Assembly: GCA_949130485.1 (NCBI GenBank)
Contig: OX422190.1
Coordinates: 10,049,840 to 10,113,839 of the forward strand
Source: Agelas oroides
Taxonomy: Eukaryota > Porifera > Demospongiae > Agelasida > Agelasidae
DNA: 64,000 bases
Direction: 5' to 3'
Positions 47,401 through 56,823 of the stretch are shown one piece after another. The stretch's first letter is position 1. Each line of letters opens with the position of its first letter. The notes under the pieces are model-generated. The model was not told the origin of the DNA and searched no databases. It saw only the letters and a program-made list of their open reading frames with translations. Position numbers and translations under genes: made by a program.

Positions 47401-49167
47401 AGTACAGCAGTATGAGACGTGTGGGAGTTCTTTATTCCTATGCCATGTGTAGTGATTAGCCCATGCATGTTTTGTTACTGTCGAAACAACAAGGCTATTG
47501 GACTAGCCACCATACTGAGATGATTTGTGGGAGAATCTGACGTATACAAGGTTTTAGTTACATGGTTACATGAAAATGAAGTCCATATTGACTCCTCCTG
47601 TGTCGAGGAGTCCTCATTGCATAGCATATTTCTACTAGTTATACTAGCACCACCAGAGTCTGTTACAGTAGCAACAGAAACATAGACCTTCTGGTTAAAC
47701 CCATGGTCTGTTGCTATGGCAACAAGAATGTTAATTGATCAGTTTTGAGTTTATTTCTATTTGAAGCCCATATTGGTATTGTTGGCTCCTCTGGTGGTTT
47801 TAGCAGCAGAAACTGGAGTTTGTTTAAGGTTGCAGGTACATGTTGATGAATAAAATTAGTATGTCACAAACTTGCCTGTTATAACGCTACCAGATTTTTA
47901 CAACAATCCAGTTGCTACAGAGGGCATTTGGCTATAGTTCGGCATAACACTAACTTTGCTACGGTACACAATGACGGTTGAGTGACAGTAGGCAACTGCT
48001 CGGTGGAGTACGAGTACAAACCTGTAAGTCAGCTTACTATGACAGTAGGAGAAGCTAAGTGCTATTTATGGCTTAACCCTTTAACAACCGATGACGCCAT
48101 ATGGCGTCGTCAGATTTTGGCCGCATGTTATCAGTTGGCGCAATCCGTTTTGAAGATAGGTTCTGCACTAGCAGAAAGGGTGGGACAGGGGGAGGTGGGT
48201 GGGTGCACCGCTCTGGCCGACAGTGCATGGCGGCGGTTGCAGTTGCCTGTAGAAAAGCCTTGGTCAATGCCATGTGGGCCATTTGTCTGCTTTCTTGCAC
48301 AAACGGGTGTAGAAAACGCTCCTTTCACCTCGTAGGGACTCCATTCTGGCATTTTAGGCAGCTTTTAGTCCAGAGGAGCGTTCTCTGGTTGGAGGGCCCT
48401 GACTATTGAACGCTCGCTAATGAGTGGGTGTGTCCAAGGTCATGAACCTACAGAGAGCATGTCAATAAAGCTTTGAGTCAAGTTTCCAGTGCTAGCTCCA
48501 AGCAGGAGTGCAAATACGGACCATGGAAGGTATCCATAGCCTAATAAACACTTCAAGTAAATAGCCTACGGTTGTTAAAGAGTTAAACAGAGCTAGAGCA
48601 ACTCACTGCAGGGCCACAGAAGCGTTTTTGCTCATATCTATATCTCAGAATAGAACAAAGCGGCAGTGGCTGAAAGGCTACTAAATACTCGAAAAACAGG
48701 TGCCCAGTAACTTCACAAACAAACTATGGTGAACTGGAAAACAAATTTACTCTTCGTGTGGCCCTGCAGCAATGTCATACAAATAGATAAAACGCTGGTA
48801 TACAGCATTCCGAGCGCAACTACGCTAGTAAACTGACATAGAAGTTTGTTCATGTACTCCACCGAGCAGCCGCCTACTGTCACTTGAGTGTGTACTGTAG
48901 CAAAGTTAGGGTTATGCCAAACTATAGCCGAATGCCCTCTGTAGCGACTGGTTGTTGTAAAACTCCCATAGCTTTTTTTGTAGGAAATGTTATACAGGCA
49001 AGTTTATGAGATACTAATTTCATTCATGAAGATGTACCTGTAGCCTGGAACTAACTCAGGTGTGTTCACGTATCCCACTGCAGCCTCAGTTACAATGGTC
49101 TGACTGACACTGTAGCCATAGCTCTGGCCAGAGCACTGGAACAGAACAAGTCACTGGAAGAATTGAA
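41448..49167 (+). CDS. NLR gene A, LRR exons 29-36 (end of array)
   Basis: Exons are 41448-41531, 42832-42915, 43137-43220, 44012-44095, 45032-45115, 46303-46386, 46604-46687 and 49084-49167. All are 84 bp and phase 2. Relics precede 41448, 44012 and 45032. The last exon has Val in place of the conserved Gly (TDTVAIALARAL). No terminal exon with a stop, and no convincing poly(A) site, is seen between 49167 and the next gene. Either the 3' end is unrecognised or the array is not all one transcript. Confidence 0.7.
42507..42555. mobile_element. 49-bp perfect foldback element with 9-bp target duplication
   Basis: Two 20-base arms starting TAGCCTCGTACCCAGGCCGC flank only 9 bases. CATTGACTC is duplicated at 42498-42506 and 42556-42564. 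Paralogous introns (for example 46018) have the single uninterrupted site. Confidence 0.92.
47829..49045. mobile_element. 1.2-kb element with about 200-bp terminal inverted repeats
   Basis: The left arm from GGTTGCAGGTACATG pairs with the right arm ending CATGTACCTGTAGCC type sequence. Matching continues through the block around GTCACAAACTTGCCTG and CTACCGAGCAG-like sequence. It contains the 16-bp palindrome GACGCCATATGGCGTC (48093-48108). Open frames inside are unsupported. It separates the last LRR exon from the rest of the array. Confidence 0.7.
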
Positions 49168-49748
49168 GTGAGTTGCTATCAGAAAATGCCAGGGTTGAAC
49201 AGTGCATACCTAAATCTGCATTTATATTATACACCCAAGTTCCCAGGACCATACTGAGTAAATTGAGGTTAAAGCATATTGATCTGCAAATTAAATTTTC
49301 CTGTCAAGAATAGATGTTTTTCCTCTCCTTCAAAATCAGACCTGTTACATGATTCTGCACTTACAGGAATGTTTGTAAGTGTTAACAGCTGATCATTAGA
49401 TAGGGGTCTTCTGGAACATGCATGATGGCAAGTGTCACCAGACGATTTCCCTGCTATTTAAGCACGAACATGGCGGGAAAGTAGCTACCGTAGTGAAGAC
49501 CATTTACAAATGTGATCAGAGGGTATAGTACTTAATTAATACATAAACAGCAGAACTGATTGAATATTTATATTCTGGATCTTAGACTTGGAGGTCCGCA
49601 GGAGATCTCACAGAGGACAAGAGAATTACTTAGAAACAATGCAAGAATTACTATGTGATAATGCTCATGGCATGTAGTAAGTACTATATAACATCCATAC
49701 ACAGTCACAAGTATTGGTTTATTGTACATGTCTGGTCTTGTAAACACA
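49168..49748. other. Gap between the LRR array and the minus-strand membrane-protein gene
   Basis: No further LRR exon is visible. On the minus strand a poly(A) signal AATAAA (plus TTTATT at 49718-49723) lies 25 bp past the stop codon of the neighbouring gene. The two genes converge here. Confidence 0.55.
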
Positions 49749-50058
49749 TCAGTCATTCTCTCTAAAAAGACATCTTCTCATGTTTCTTGTGCAGCCTGCA
49801 GGTATCATGATAAAGTAGAAGCTGATGCTCATCCAATAAAAATTGACAAGAAACTCAAGCAGGAAAGACAATCTTGGTTGGCTTAGAATACACAGAGCTT
49901 CTCCTATCTCCCCGGGAGGAAGGGGAATCAAATTAACAAAGTGCATGTATGACTCACTTCTGAGGGGTCCTGGTGGGGGGTCAAATCGTGACCTCTTTCT
50001 TGGTATCATGACCAAAGAGAGGATGGAGGCAAAGTAGACAAAACTAGTCAGCATCTGC

Positions 50059-50142
<84 letters not shown>

Positions 50143-51788
50143 GTGTGTGTGTAGTGTATACAGGGATAGAGAAGACTTCATAAGAATTCAACATCTCAAC
50201 ACTTCAATTTGTTGCTTCACCCCAAAATGCTAGTTTCTACTAGAAACATGGCTACCTGCAGTGAGACAGTGAGTAACTTCCCCCCCCCCCCCCCAAGTTA
50301 CTAGCAAGACGGCTACCTGCGTAAGTAATTCCCCCCCCCCCCCCCCCCCCCCCCCCACCCAGTTACTAGCAAGACGGCTACCTGCAGTGAGACAGTGAGT
50401 CCAGCGTACCACTCTACAGGTTCAATGAGGGAGGTTCCACACAGTGTGGCTGTGGATGTTGAGAAGTAGAGCATTCGGAGGAAGAGAAGAACTGGTCGGA
50501 GTGTTGAAGAGGGATTGGGCTCCACAAACTGCCACGCACCAGGCTGTGTAGTGTGTGTGCACGTGATGTACATGAGTTTACGCTTTACGCTACCGACAAC
50601 TAACGAGTACTATTATACACTCACCTGGAACCTGTATTCCAGAGTGTACAGACCAGCAAACAGTAGTACAGTGGAGAGATAGGACTGTGCGAGGAGGGAG
50701 CCTGAGGCTGTCTTGTGCATCACCTGTTTAGCCAGTTTGACTGGGAGGGGTGAGGAGTTTGGGGGTGAAGGGAACTTAGAAGGGGAGGAGTCTGATGAGC
50801 ACCTTGTACACACAACACTACACAATACATAACACTGAAATGATCATATAAATAAATAAGTCAATTTGGCAAGCAAAACTGGGTCAGGTCTTTTGACGAC
50901 TTGTAATGATATCATCAGCATTCACTGTGAGCATGCAAAATTCTAATCAGCTTCTACCAATATGCTGAAGTGATCTGGCTGGTCATATTTCTGGTTATAC
51001 TTTATATCATGGTACAATGTGAGGTGACATCTTCAGGTCAAAGGTCATGTGGTACAGCTTCCTGTGTGGTCGCATGACTCACATGTGACAAAGAAGACCA
51101 GTATGATGTGTGCCGCCTGAAACACTGTCATCACTATGTTGCTCTGTAGGGGAGGGTGGGAGGGGGAGGGGAGATATGTGAGTAGGGGAGGATGGGAGGG
51201 GGAGGGGAGATATGTGAGTAGGGGAGGATGGGAGGGGGAGGGGAGATATGTGAGTATGGAAGGGTGGGAGGGAGAGGGGAGATATGTGAGTATAGGAGAG
51301 GGTGGGAGGGGGAGGGGAGATATGTGAGTATAGGAGAGGGTGGGATGGGGTAGACCACCTGTGCACTGTAGTTCAGTGTCACACAAAACGTAAGGAGCTC
51401 CCCTAATGGGGATATGCCCCCCCCCCCCCCCCCCCCCCCCAGACCAATTAAGGCTGGGACCCCTGTGCGCTACTTCAGGGATCTCTGGGCCTAGCGCTAG
51501 ACAAACTCCTGAAGCCAGGCCAAGCACTCGCAGGAGCACTGACTATGCCCCTCCACTGTGGTGTGGGCACCCGAAGTCCCACCTGTACCCCAGTGGAATT
51601 AGGCACAGCCAGTGGTCTTGTCCTTCCCCAGCCTAAGCCAGGTTCCCAATTTACTATTTTACTTGGGCCTGGGTTGGGTGCCAAGTGGAGAAAGAAAGAT
51701 GTTTGTTTTTTTCTCCTGTGGTAACTGGTGGGACTTGAACCTGTGATTTTTCGATTGACAGTCAAGTGCTTTAACCACTTGGCCACAC

Positions 51789-51872
<84 letters not shown>

Positions 51873-52568
51873 ACTCACTCACTGAAAGGTCAACTTCAGC
51901 TTTAGTTTCATTTTTTGTGTCAACAGTTAAATATATGACCTCCAGGAAACCAACATTGAGGGCCTGGAGGGAGTGAGTGAGGGAGGGAGGGAATAAGGGA
52001 GGGAGGGAGGGAGGGAGGGAGGGAGGGAAGAAGGAATCCCAAAAGAACATTGGTTGTAGTACTAAGCAAATTCCATGATGCACAACTAAATTACCCACCT
52101 GCCAAATGAACGTGATGACTATCAGACTTGTGATCCAGCGAGGAATCAGAGGCTTTGCCCTGTGGAATGGAGAGAGGTGGTGGGGGGGGGGGGGGGTGAA
52201 GAGTAACTGGACAAGCCATGTTTGTGTACCAATGTAGTGTTACACAACACACACACAACACACACACACTCCCTCACTCACTTTCTCCTGCCACTGTTCC
52301 CCCCACCATCTTGCTGCTCAACATGTGCCCTCACAATCGAGGAGGCTCGCTCAAGAGTCACCAACAGGTCACGAATATCCACAGTATTGGACGCCCCAGT
52401 CAGTATATCTGTCCCTTGTGAGTAGACGGATGTCTCATTGTACGAGACGTCTGGTATGTCACTGTTGAGGATGGAGTTGGTGGACCTGAGGTTTATGGTT
52501 CCTTCTGGAATAGTTGAGTAGCTGCGGCCGGTTGGTTTGCCTAGCAATGTAGTATGCTCTGTAGCCAT
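49749..52568 (-). CDS. Seven-exon multi-pass membrane protein with a K+-channel-like pore segment
   Basis: Exons on the minus strand: 52568-52282 (ATG, MATEHTTLLGKPTGRSYS), 52159-52099, 51143-51083, 50740-50625, 50543-50382, 50054-49958 and 49903-49749 (stop TGA). All splice phases agree (2,0,1,0,0,1) and the total is 939 bp, 312 residues. The first 95 residues are polar and probably cytosolic. Hydrophobic segments follow: WITSLIVITFIWQ running into IVMTVFQAAHIILVFFV, then YLSTVLLFAGLYTL, then LRPVLLFLRMLYFSTSTATL, CGTSLIEPVEWYAGLTVSL, MLTSFVYFASILSLVM, and a last one with FLVNFYWMSISFYFIM. The YFSTSTATLCGTSLIEP stretch resembles a pore helix and filter but has no GYG. A splice acceptor directly before the ATG suggests a 5'-UTR intron. 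Family not identified. Confidence 0.7.
50059..50152. repeat. (GT)n microsatellite
   Basis: It is about 94 bp with three GC interruptions, immediately before an acceptor of the minus-strand gene (intron 5). Confidence 0.95.
50240..50402. repeat. Tandem copies of an exon end separated by poly-C
   Basis: The block around ACGGCTACCTGC occurs three times (about 50250, 50310, 50376), with C-runs at 50280-50294 and about 50331-50356. The rightmost is the donor end of exon 5 of the minus-strand gene. The others are donor-like copies in the intron. Confidence 0.75.
51147..51345. repeat. Minisatellite, unit about 32-36 bp
   Basis: Units are of the type GGAGGGGGAGGGGAGATATG with GTGAGTA linkers, five to six copies, next to exon 3 of the minus-strand gene. 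Polypurine on the plus strand. Open frames here are artefacts. Confidence 0.9.
51440..51787 (-). mobile_element. tRNA-derived SINE-like element (tRNA-Asp-like head)
   Basis: On the minus strand 51787-51717 reads as a tRNA-like head. Box A is TGGCCAAGTGG and box B is GGTTCAAGTCC. The loop CTGTCAA would put GTC (Asp) at the anticodon. The anticodon stem has a mismatch, so it is not a working tRNA gene. A body of about 280 bp follows to about 51440. A (CA)n tract adjoins the head. It lies in intron 2 of the membrane-protein gene. Confidence 0.7.
51785..51880. repeat. (CA)n microsatellite
   Basis: It is nearly pure CA over about 85 bp and adjoins the SINE head. Confidence 0.95.
51968..52030. repeat. 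(GGGA)n simple repeat
   Basis: Runs of GAGGGAGG units, polypurine on the plus strand. Confidence 0.9.
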
Positions 52569-52621
52569 GCTGTAATGTAGTTGTGAGAGGAAAGACAGGT
52601 GCTGTGTGTGTTGTGCACATT

Positions 52622-52623
<2 letters not shown>

Positions 52624-52663
<40 letters not shown>
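52624..52663. repeat. (GT)n microsatellite upstream of the membrane-protein gene
   Basis: An uninterrupted GT run, about 55 bp upstream of the ATG on the minus strand. Confidence 0.95.
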
Positions 52664-52666
<3 letters not shown>

Positions 52667-53393
52667 GCGTGACAGCATGGTGTGACAGCATGGTGACTAG
52701 AGTACAATGCCACAGTGCTTCTTCTAGGTGTGAATTAACAGTTTACAACAAGCAAATGAGACATGACTTAGTTGCTAATACTCTCACCAAGGATACCGTA
52801 TAGCAGGAAACTTTCATGGAAGAAAAATTTCATGAATTGGTGGAAAATAAGATTTTTTGCGGAGAAATCTTTCGTGGATTGCTCGCTTGTGCCGCTAAAA
52901 GACACCAGGCCCCCAAATTTCATGATGAAAACTTTCGCAAGTAGCCACAAAACCTCGAAATTTGCGAACGTTTTCTCCCTCGAAAGTATCCCGCTATACA
53001 GTACATGATTAATTGAGTATCTTTGATCTCACTCTGGCTGAAATTAAAGATGAAGTCTGGCAATAAATAGTCTGGCTATTGTGTCTGTGGCCCGGTGAAT
53101 GAAGGTACTGTGTGTGTTAATGAGGGTGCTGTGCCAATAAGGGGGTGTGGCTGGTCTACATGTCCCTTGCACATCCACGCAGGGTAATGAAGCCATGCTG
53201 ATATCTGAAGCGCCATTAAACACCTAGCTACAGTTAGAGGTAAGCTACGGGTAGGTGCAACGGGAGTGCTACTAAAGCACAACTTCACAGATAAGTTACA
53301 AACATCCAGTGTTAAGGTTTATGGACTCATGTAGACTGCCAAACACTCGGCACTTTTTTGCTACAGAATAATTTAACACTCACTGAAACTCAC
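52664..53393. other. Non-coding stretch with a small inverted repeat
   Basis: From about 52795 to 53003 there is an imperfect inverted pair: CCGTATAGCAGGAAACTTTC against GAAAGTATCCCGCTATACAG. This is a MITE-like unit with TA-rich borders. No coding exon is supported. The upstream exon(s) of the membrane-protein gene could lie here. Confidence 0.5.
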
Positions 53394-53949
53394 CTCATGT
53401 AACTCCTGAACGGTAGATGCTGAGCCAGCTAGACTACTCTTTGCAAATTCATCATCCACGTGAGCCTGTGAGACGACAATTCATGTATATAAAACATATT
53501 AGCAAACACATTTTATAGTTATTATACCAGCACAATCAGTTGGTTGCTAGCTGTAATCTACACGTACTAGCTTCTTCTTGTGTGTGAGCTAGGAATCACA
53601 AAGCTGATCCAGGTCTGATCCCCAAGTGAAAATTGGCAAGGAAAGGCAAATGTATGCTTACCTGTTGAATCTGGTCTAATGAATGAAGACAAGAAAGAAG
53701 AGGAGATGATGGACCCTGAAGAGGAGACGATGCACCTTGAAGAGGAGACGATGGACCTTGAAGAGGAGATGATGCACCTTGAAGAGGAGACGATGCACCT
53801 TGAAGAAGAGACGATGCACCTTGAAGAGGAGATGATGCACCTTGAAGAGGAGACGATGCACCCTGAAGAGGAGACGATGCACACTGAAGAGGAAACGATG
53901 CACCTTGAAGAGGAGATGATGCACCTTGAAGAGGAGACAGCGACTGATG
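53394..53949 (-). CDS. Two possible minus-strand exons with PLQGASS heptad repeats
   Basis: Exon 53949-53662 (288 bp) and exon 53465-53394 (72 bp) are both in phase 0, stop-free, with good splice sites (CAACAG|GTAAGC, TCACAG|GCT, GAG|GTGAGT). Together they read as about ten PLQGASS-like repeats, then LHSLDQIQQ, then AHVDDEFAKSSLAGSAS and TVQELHE. I do not recognise the protein. It overlaps the plus-strand acidic reading of the same minisatellite, and only one is likely real. The following exon was not found. The phase does not fit the ATG exon of the membrane-protein gene. Confidence 0.35.
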
Positions 53950-55063
53950 CTGACAAACCGGAGACTTCAGTCAGCTTGGAGGAAGCCTCGAGGTCTTCCC
54001 AAAATTGTGAGCCACCATTGCAGAACAAGTCACTGTCAAGAGAAGCCACATCCGAACAGCAAGCTTTAATTGTATATCAAAAAAAATGACAAAGAAAGTC
54101 AAAGCTCTGAAAAACCATCTCCAAAACACAAGGTAATGTTTTCACCAGACACAAAAAGCTCTTCTCTAACTGCAAAGCAAAGGAACAAATCAATTGGCAG
54201 CTTCGGTACCTTCTGCTCTACAAACTTAGCCACAAGTTTCAGTGCCAAACGCTCCACTTTGAATCCCAAGCACCATGATTCTGAGTTATCAAACTTGGAG
54301 AGGAAGACCAGATGTACGGAGAAACTCTTTTCCTCATACCACCAGGGTCGAGGTGCAGCGGAATCATCTCTCTGGCACAAAGACTCGAATCACACCTGTC
54401 CACCAGCGACTCACAGGCAGAGGCGTACGTGAGCTATCACAAATGTTTGAAACTCCTTCTGGTTCGACCGAACCAACTAGCTCTACCCTGAGCAGTGGTC
54501 CTAAGAGTGCATCCTCAAGAATACCTCTCTCTGCATGTGGTAAACACGCAGGAAGCCAAAAACTCAGAGCACAGACTAATTCAAGATTAGGAACAGAGGC
54601 TACTGATAGTCCAATCCCTCAGCGTTTTAACTCAACATCCACCACCAGCAGTGACACAGAGAAGAGAAGAACTCCAACACACTCCAGATCACTCAGTTAA
54701 CCTGCAGAGTCAGTGTCAAAGTCAAATGCACAAAGTGGCACAGAATCTACTCAGAGAAAGCTGCGCACCAAGAGTGAAACTTTGTACGCTACAAAACAAG
54801 GTATCTTAAAACAAAGACCAAATGGTACAGTAAACACACGGAGCAGCAGTGACATTGGTAGCAGAACACGAGTGGGTCCAGAGTGTGTGAACTCAAACTC
54901 AAACAACAACTGCCATCAGAGACACGGCCTCTCCTTGCCCTGCAGAGGGAAGCAACATAGTGGAATTCCAGTTGTGAGGTTCAGTGAGGGACAAAACTCA
55001 AGGCAGACAAGAAGGCACCTACCTCATGGAAAAGGACAAACTTTGAATGCAGGGGAAAAATGA
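53679..55063 (+). pseudogene. Acidic-repeat plus Ser/Lys-rich reading frames, broken
   Basis: Frame 1 (53679-54089) has heptads EEETMHL and then a Ser-rich tail. The reading continues in another frame after the run of eight A at about 54081 (54070-54432), moves to a third frame near 54300 (to 54700), and passes a TAA at 54698 to end at 55063. The composite is rich in Ser, Thr, Lys and Arg, as in disordered nuclear or cytoskeletal proteins. KHKVMFSPD and PVVRFSEG resemble PP1-docking RVxF motifs. It may be a pseudogene, a gene with unseen introns, or a sequence with assembly errors. Confidence 0.4.
53690..53935. repeat. 21-bp minisatellite open in both orientations
   Basis: Eleven or so units of the form GAAGAGGAGACGATGCACCTT. 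The unit length is a multiple of three, so several frames stay open on both strands. Confidence 0.9.
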
Positions 55064-55169
55064 AAATTGATTTCCATTAAAAATTGTATCACATATAACT
55101 CACTGTTGTAGCACTGATCATCTGTCATACTCGCTTTTTGCTTCACTGGTACTCTCTCAAAATTCATTA

Positions 55170-55217
55170 CCTGGTGGGTGGGGCTTTGCCTGGTGGGTGG
55201 GGCTACGCTTGACGTAA
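55170..55217 (+). promoter_or_regulatory. Likely promoter elements of NLR gene B
   Basis: Two direct copies of CCTGGTGGGTGGGGCT (55170-55185 and 55189-55204) resemble KLF/Sp GT boxes. TGACGTAA follows at 55210-55217, a CRE/ATF-like site. They lie about 105-150 bp before the first in-frame ATG. No TATA box is evident. Confidence 0.4.
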
Positions 55218-55320
55218 TGAACAGCTAGTTCGGTTCCCAGACCAAACTAGTTTGTGGTGCGAGGGAGACAGGGAAAAAAAGCAAGTGATTTGTGATCACA
55301 CCGCCCTAATTGTTTCAAAG

Positions 55321-55678
55321 ATGCCTCCCAATGGTCCTGATGAGTGGCGTGCTAGAATAGGTCACTGGGAGAACAGAAAGCTACGGTGGTACCAGGCGCG
55401 CTGTGGGTCTCGCCCGCGCGTCCCGCTACATCTACATCTGGAGCGGGTGGTCTCGGAGGCGCCTCTGTTGTGCGTCCTGCTGCTGCTCTGGCTGGTGGGA
55501 AAGGTGGGAACAGGCGTGTGCGAGGCAGGAAATGGTGTGCTCTCCTGTCTGGGCAAGCTGGTCCGGTGTGGTCGACGTGAAAGGGTGTGGCCCACACCCT
55601 CTTTATCGCTGCTTCTAGGACTGTCCTTATTGCTAGTGGTAGCAGGTGACGTGGAGACCAATCCAGGACCAATCAGCG
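55321..55678 (+). CDS. NLR gene B exon 1: hydrophobic leader ending in a 2A ribosome-skipping peptide
   Basis: The first in-frame ATG (55321, A at -3) opens 119 codons. After a basic, Trp/Arg-rich start (MPPNGPDEWRARIGHW) comes a hydrophobic stretch LLCVLLLLWLVGKV, a Gly/Cys-rich linker, a second hydrophobic stretch LSLLLGLSLLLVVA, and then GDVETNPGP. The donor AGCG|GTGAGG leaves phase 1, which fits the DEATH exon at 56055 and gives NPGP-IS-A. In known 2A peptides the ribosome fails to make the last Gly-Pro bond and continues. In sea urchin NLRs a Leu-rich 2A leader also works as a signal sequence when skipping fails, giving secreted and cytosolic forms. The same is inferred here. The exon is GC-richer than its surroundings. 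Confidence 0.85.
55645..55671 (+). promoter_or_regulatory. 2A motif GDVETNPGP
   Basis: The codons GGT GAC GTG GAG ACC AAT CCA GGA CCA match the canonical D(V/I)ExNPGP. The expected skip is between Gly at 55666-55668 and Pro at 55669-55671, leaving a 116-residue leader peptide. Confidence 0.92.
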
Positions 55679-56054
55679 GTGAGGGAAAGTACTATAATAT
55701 TTAAGCACGATGTCAAAGATGACCCTTCTTTTCTCTCAGACGAGCGTCTTGCTCAAGTTGACAATTCTGAACTAAGTAAGTTTACTTGTGATGTCTATCC
55801 TGATAGTGCAAGTAATTTATGTCACATTGTGTAACGTACTACATTACAGCAGAGTATAGGCATGTTCTCATTCCTAGCACCTCCTCCCATGCCTGATAAG
55901 AGGGTATCTACAAACTATTTATTTCCCAAAACATCATTGTGACATTAAGTTGTGACCTGCCTCTCCCCTCCTCATAACATCATCATAACCGTCATTTTCA
56001 ACTGTACAAGCTCACTACAATGTCACACAGTCTACCCCCTGATTACCCTTCCAG
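55679..56054 (+). other. Intron 1 of NLR gene B
   Basis: The donor is GTGAGG and the acceptor CCCTTCCAG follows a pyrimidine-rich tract. No repeat or second frame is recognised. Confidence 0.7.
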
Positions 56055-56348
56055 CTTATAATGACTTATATGATGTCTGTGGAGAAGTGTACACTTTAGC
56101 TTCCAAGTGGTCGGACATTAGCTTTGCTCTCAAATTACCACTGTTCCAAGTGGAAAATATTCGCAAAGGAGCTCAAGGTGATGATTGTAATCATTGTCTC
56201 CGAATGGTGCTGTGCAAGTGGCTCCAGAAGTCCTATGAGTATAGCAAATATGGTCCTCCCACTTGGAGGATGCTGGTCAAAGCTGTAGGTGATCCATTTG
56301 GAGGAAACAATTGTGCTTTGGCAGAGACCATAGCAAGCAAGCATCCAG
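56055..56348 (+). CDS. NLR gene B, first DEATH-domain exon
   Basis: This 294-bp exon, phase 1 on both sides, contains SKWSDISFALKLPLFQVENI, CKWLQKSYEYSKYGPPTWRM, and a closing CALAETIASKHPG. It is homologous to 1786-2076 of gene A, but far less similar than the downstream exons are to theirs. After 2A skipping it would be the N-terminus of the cytosolic receptor, starting with Pro. Confidence 0.83.
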
Positions 56349-56823
56349 GTATGTATGTACATAAGGATAGATTCTCAGTTGGTGGTAATGGAGTGCAAAC
56401 TGATGTTTCAACAAGATGCACTAGTTACTAGACAGATAATTGATCATTGTGGGGTGAACCTGAGCAAAGTGCAGTGCTGACCCCACAGATTGTGGACAAA
56501 ATAGTACATTACCAGACATACATGCAGCCACAGATAAAGCTGTGACATGTATGACACACGACCGCAAGGCTAAGACAAAAATCTCTGCTGTTTGTGAATA
56601 CACAGTCTTTCTAGCTTATTTGTCTCATTCATTGTGCTTTCTTGATGGTTTATTGGTCAGTCAGTTGAATCATGTTTTTCCTATTGCCACACTATAGTGT
56701 GGGGCTCACTCAGGCTTGCCCCAAATATCAGGGCAAATAAGAATGTTTTGTTGAAACATCAGCAAGCTGTGAACTGTTGCATTCAAGGAAGTTGTCATTC
56801 ATTTCTGCTTTGTTGCACTTCAG
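56349..56823 (+). other. Intron 2 of NLR gene B
   Basis: No exon or transposon is recognised. The corresponding intron of gene A is only 193 bp, and the 3' ends of the two are alike (ending TGCACTTCAG here, TGCACTCTGTAG in A). Confidence 0.65.

Noticed and set aside
51717-51787. A functional tRNA-Asp gene
   Set aside because: The anticodon stem contains mismatches, the acceptor stem does not close, and an unrelated SINE body follows.
51475-52098. A 207-residue minus-strand open frame
   Set aside because: It is mostly translation of the (CA)n microsatellite and the SINE, with poly-Val/Cys low complexity.
49749-52568. Assignment to TMEM138, TMEM192 or another named small TMEM family
   Set aside because: I compared remembered family patterns and found only general hydrophobic resemblance, so no symbol is given.
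55252-55320. Translation of the 2A leader from a TTG at 55252
   Set aside because: The first ATG in frame is at 55321 and has a favourable A at -3. A TTG start is not needed.
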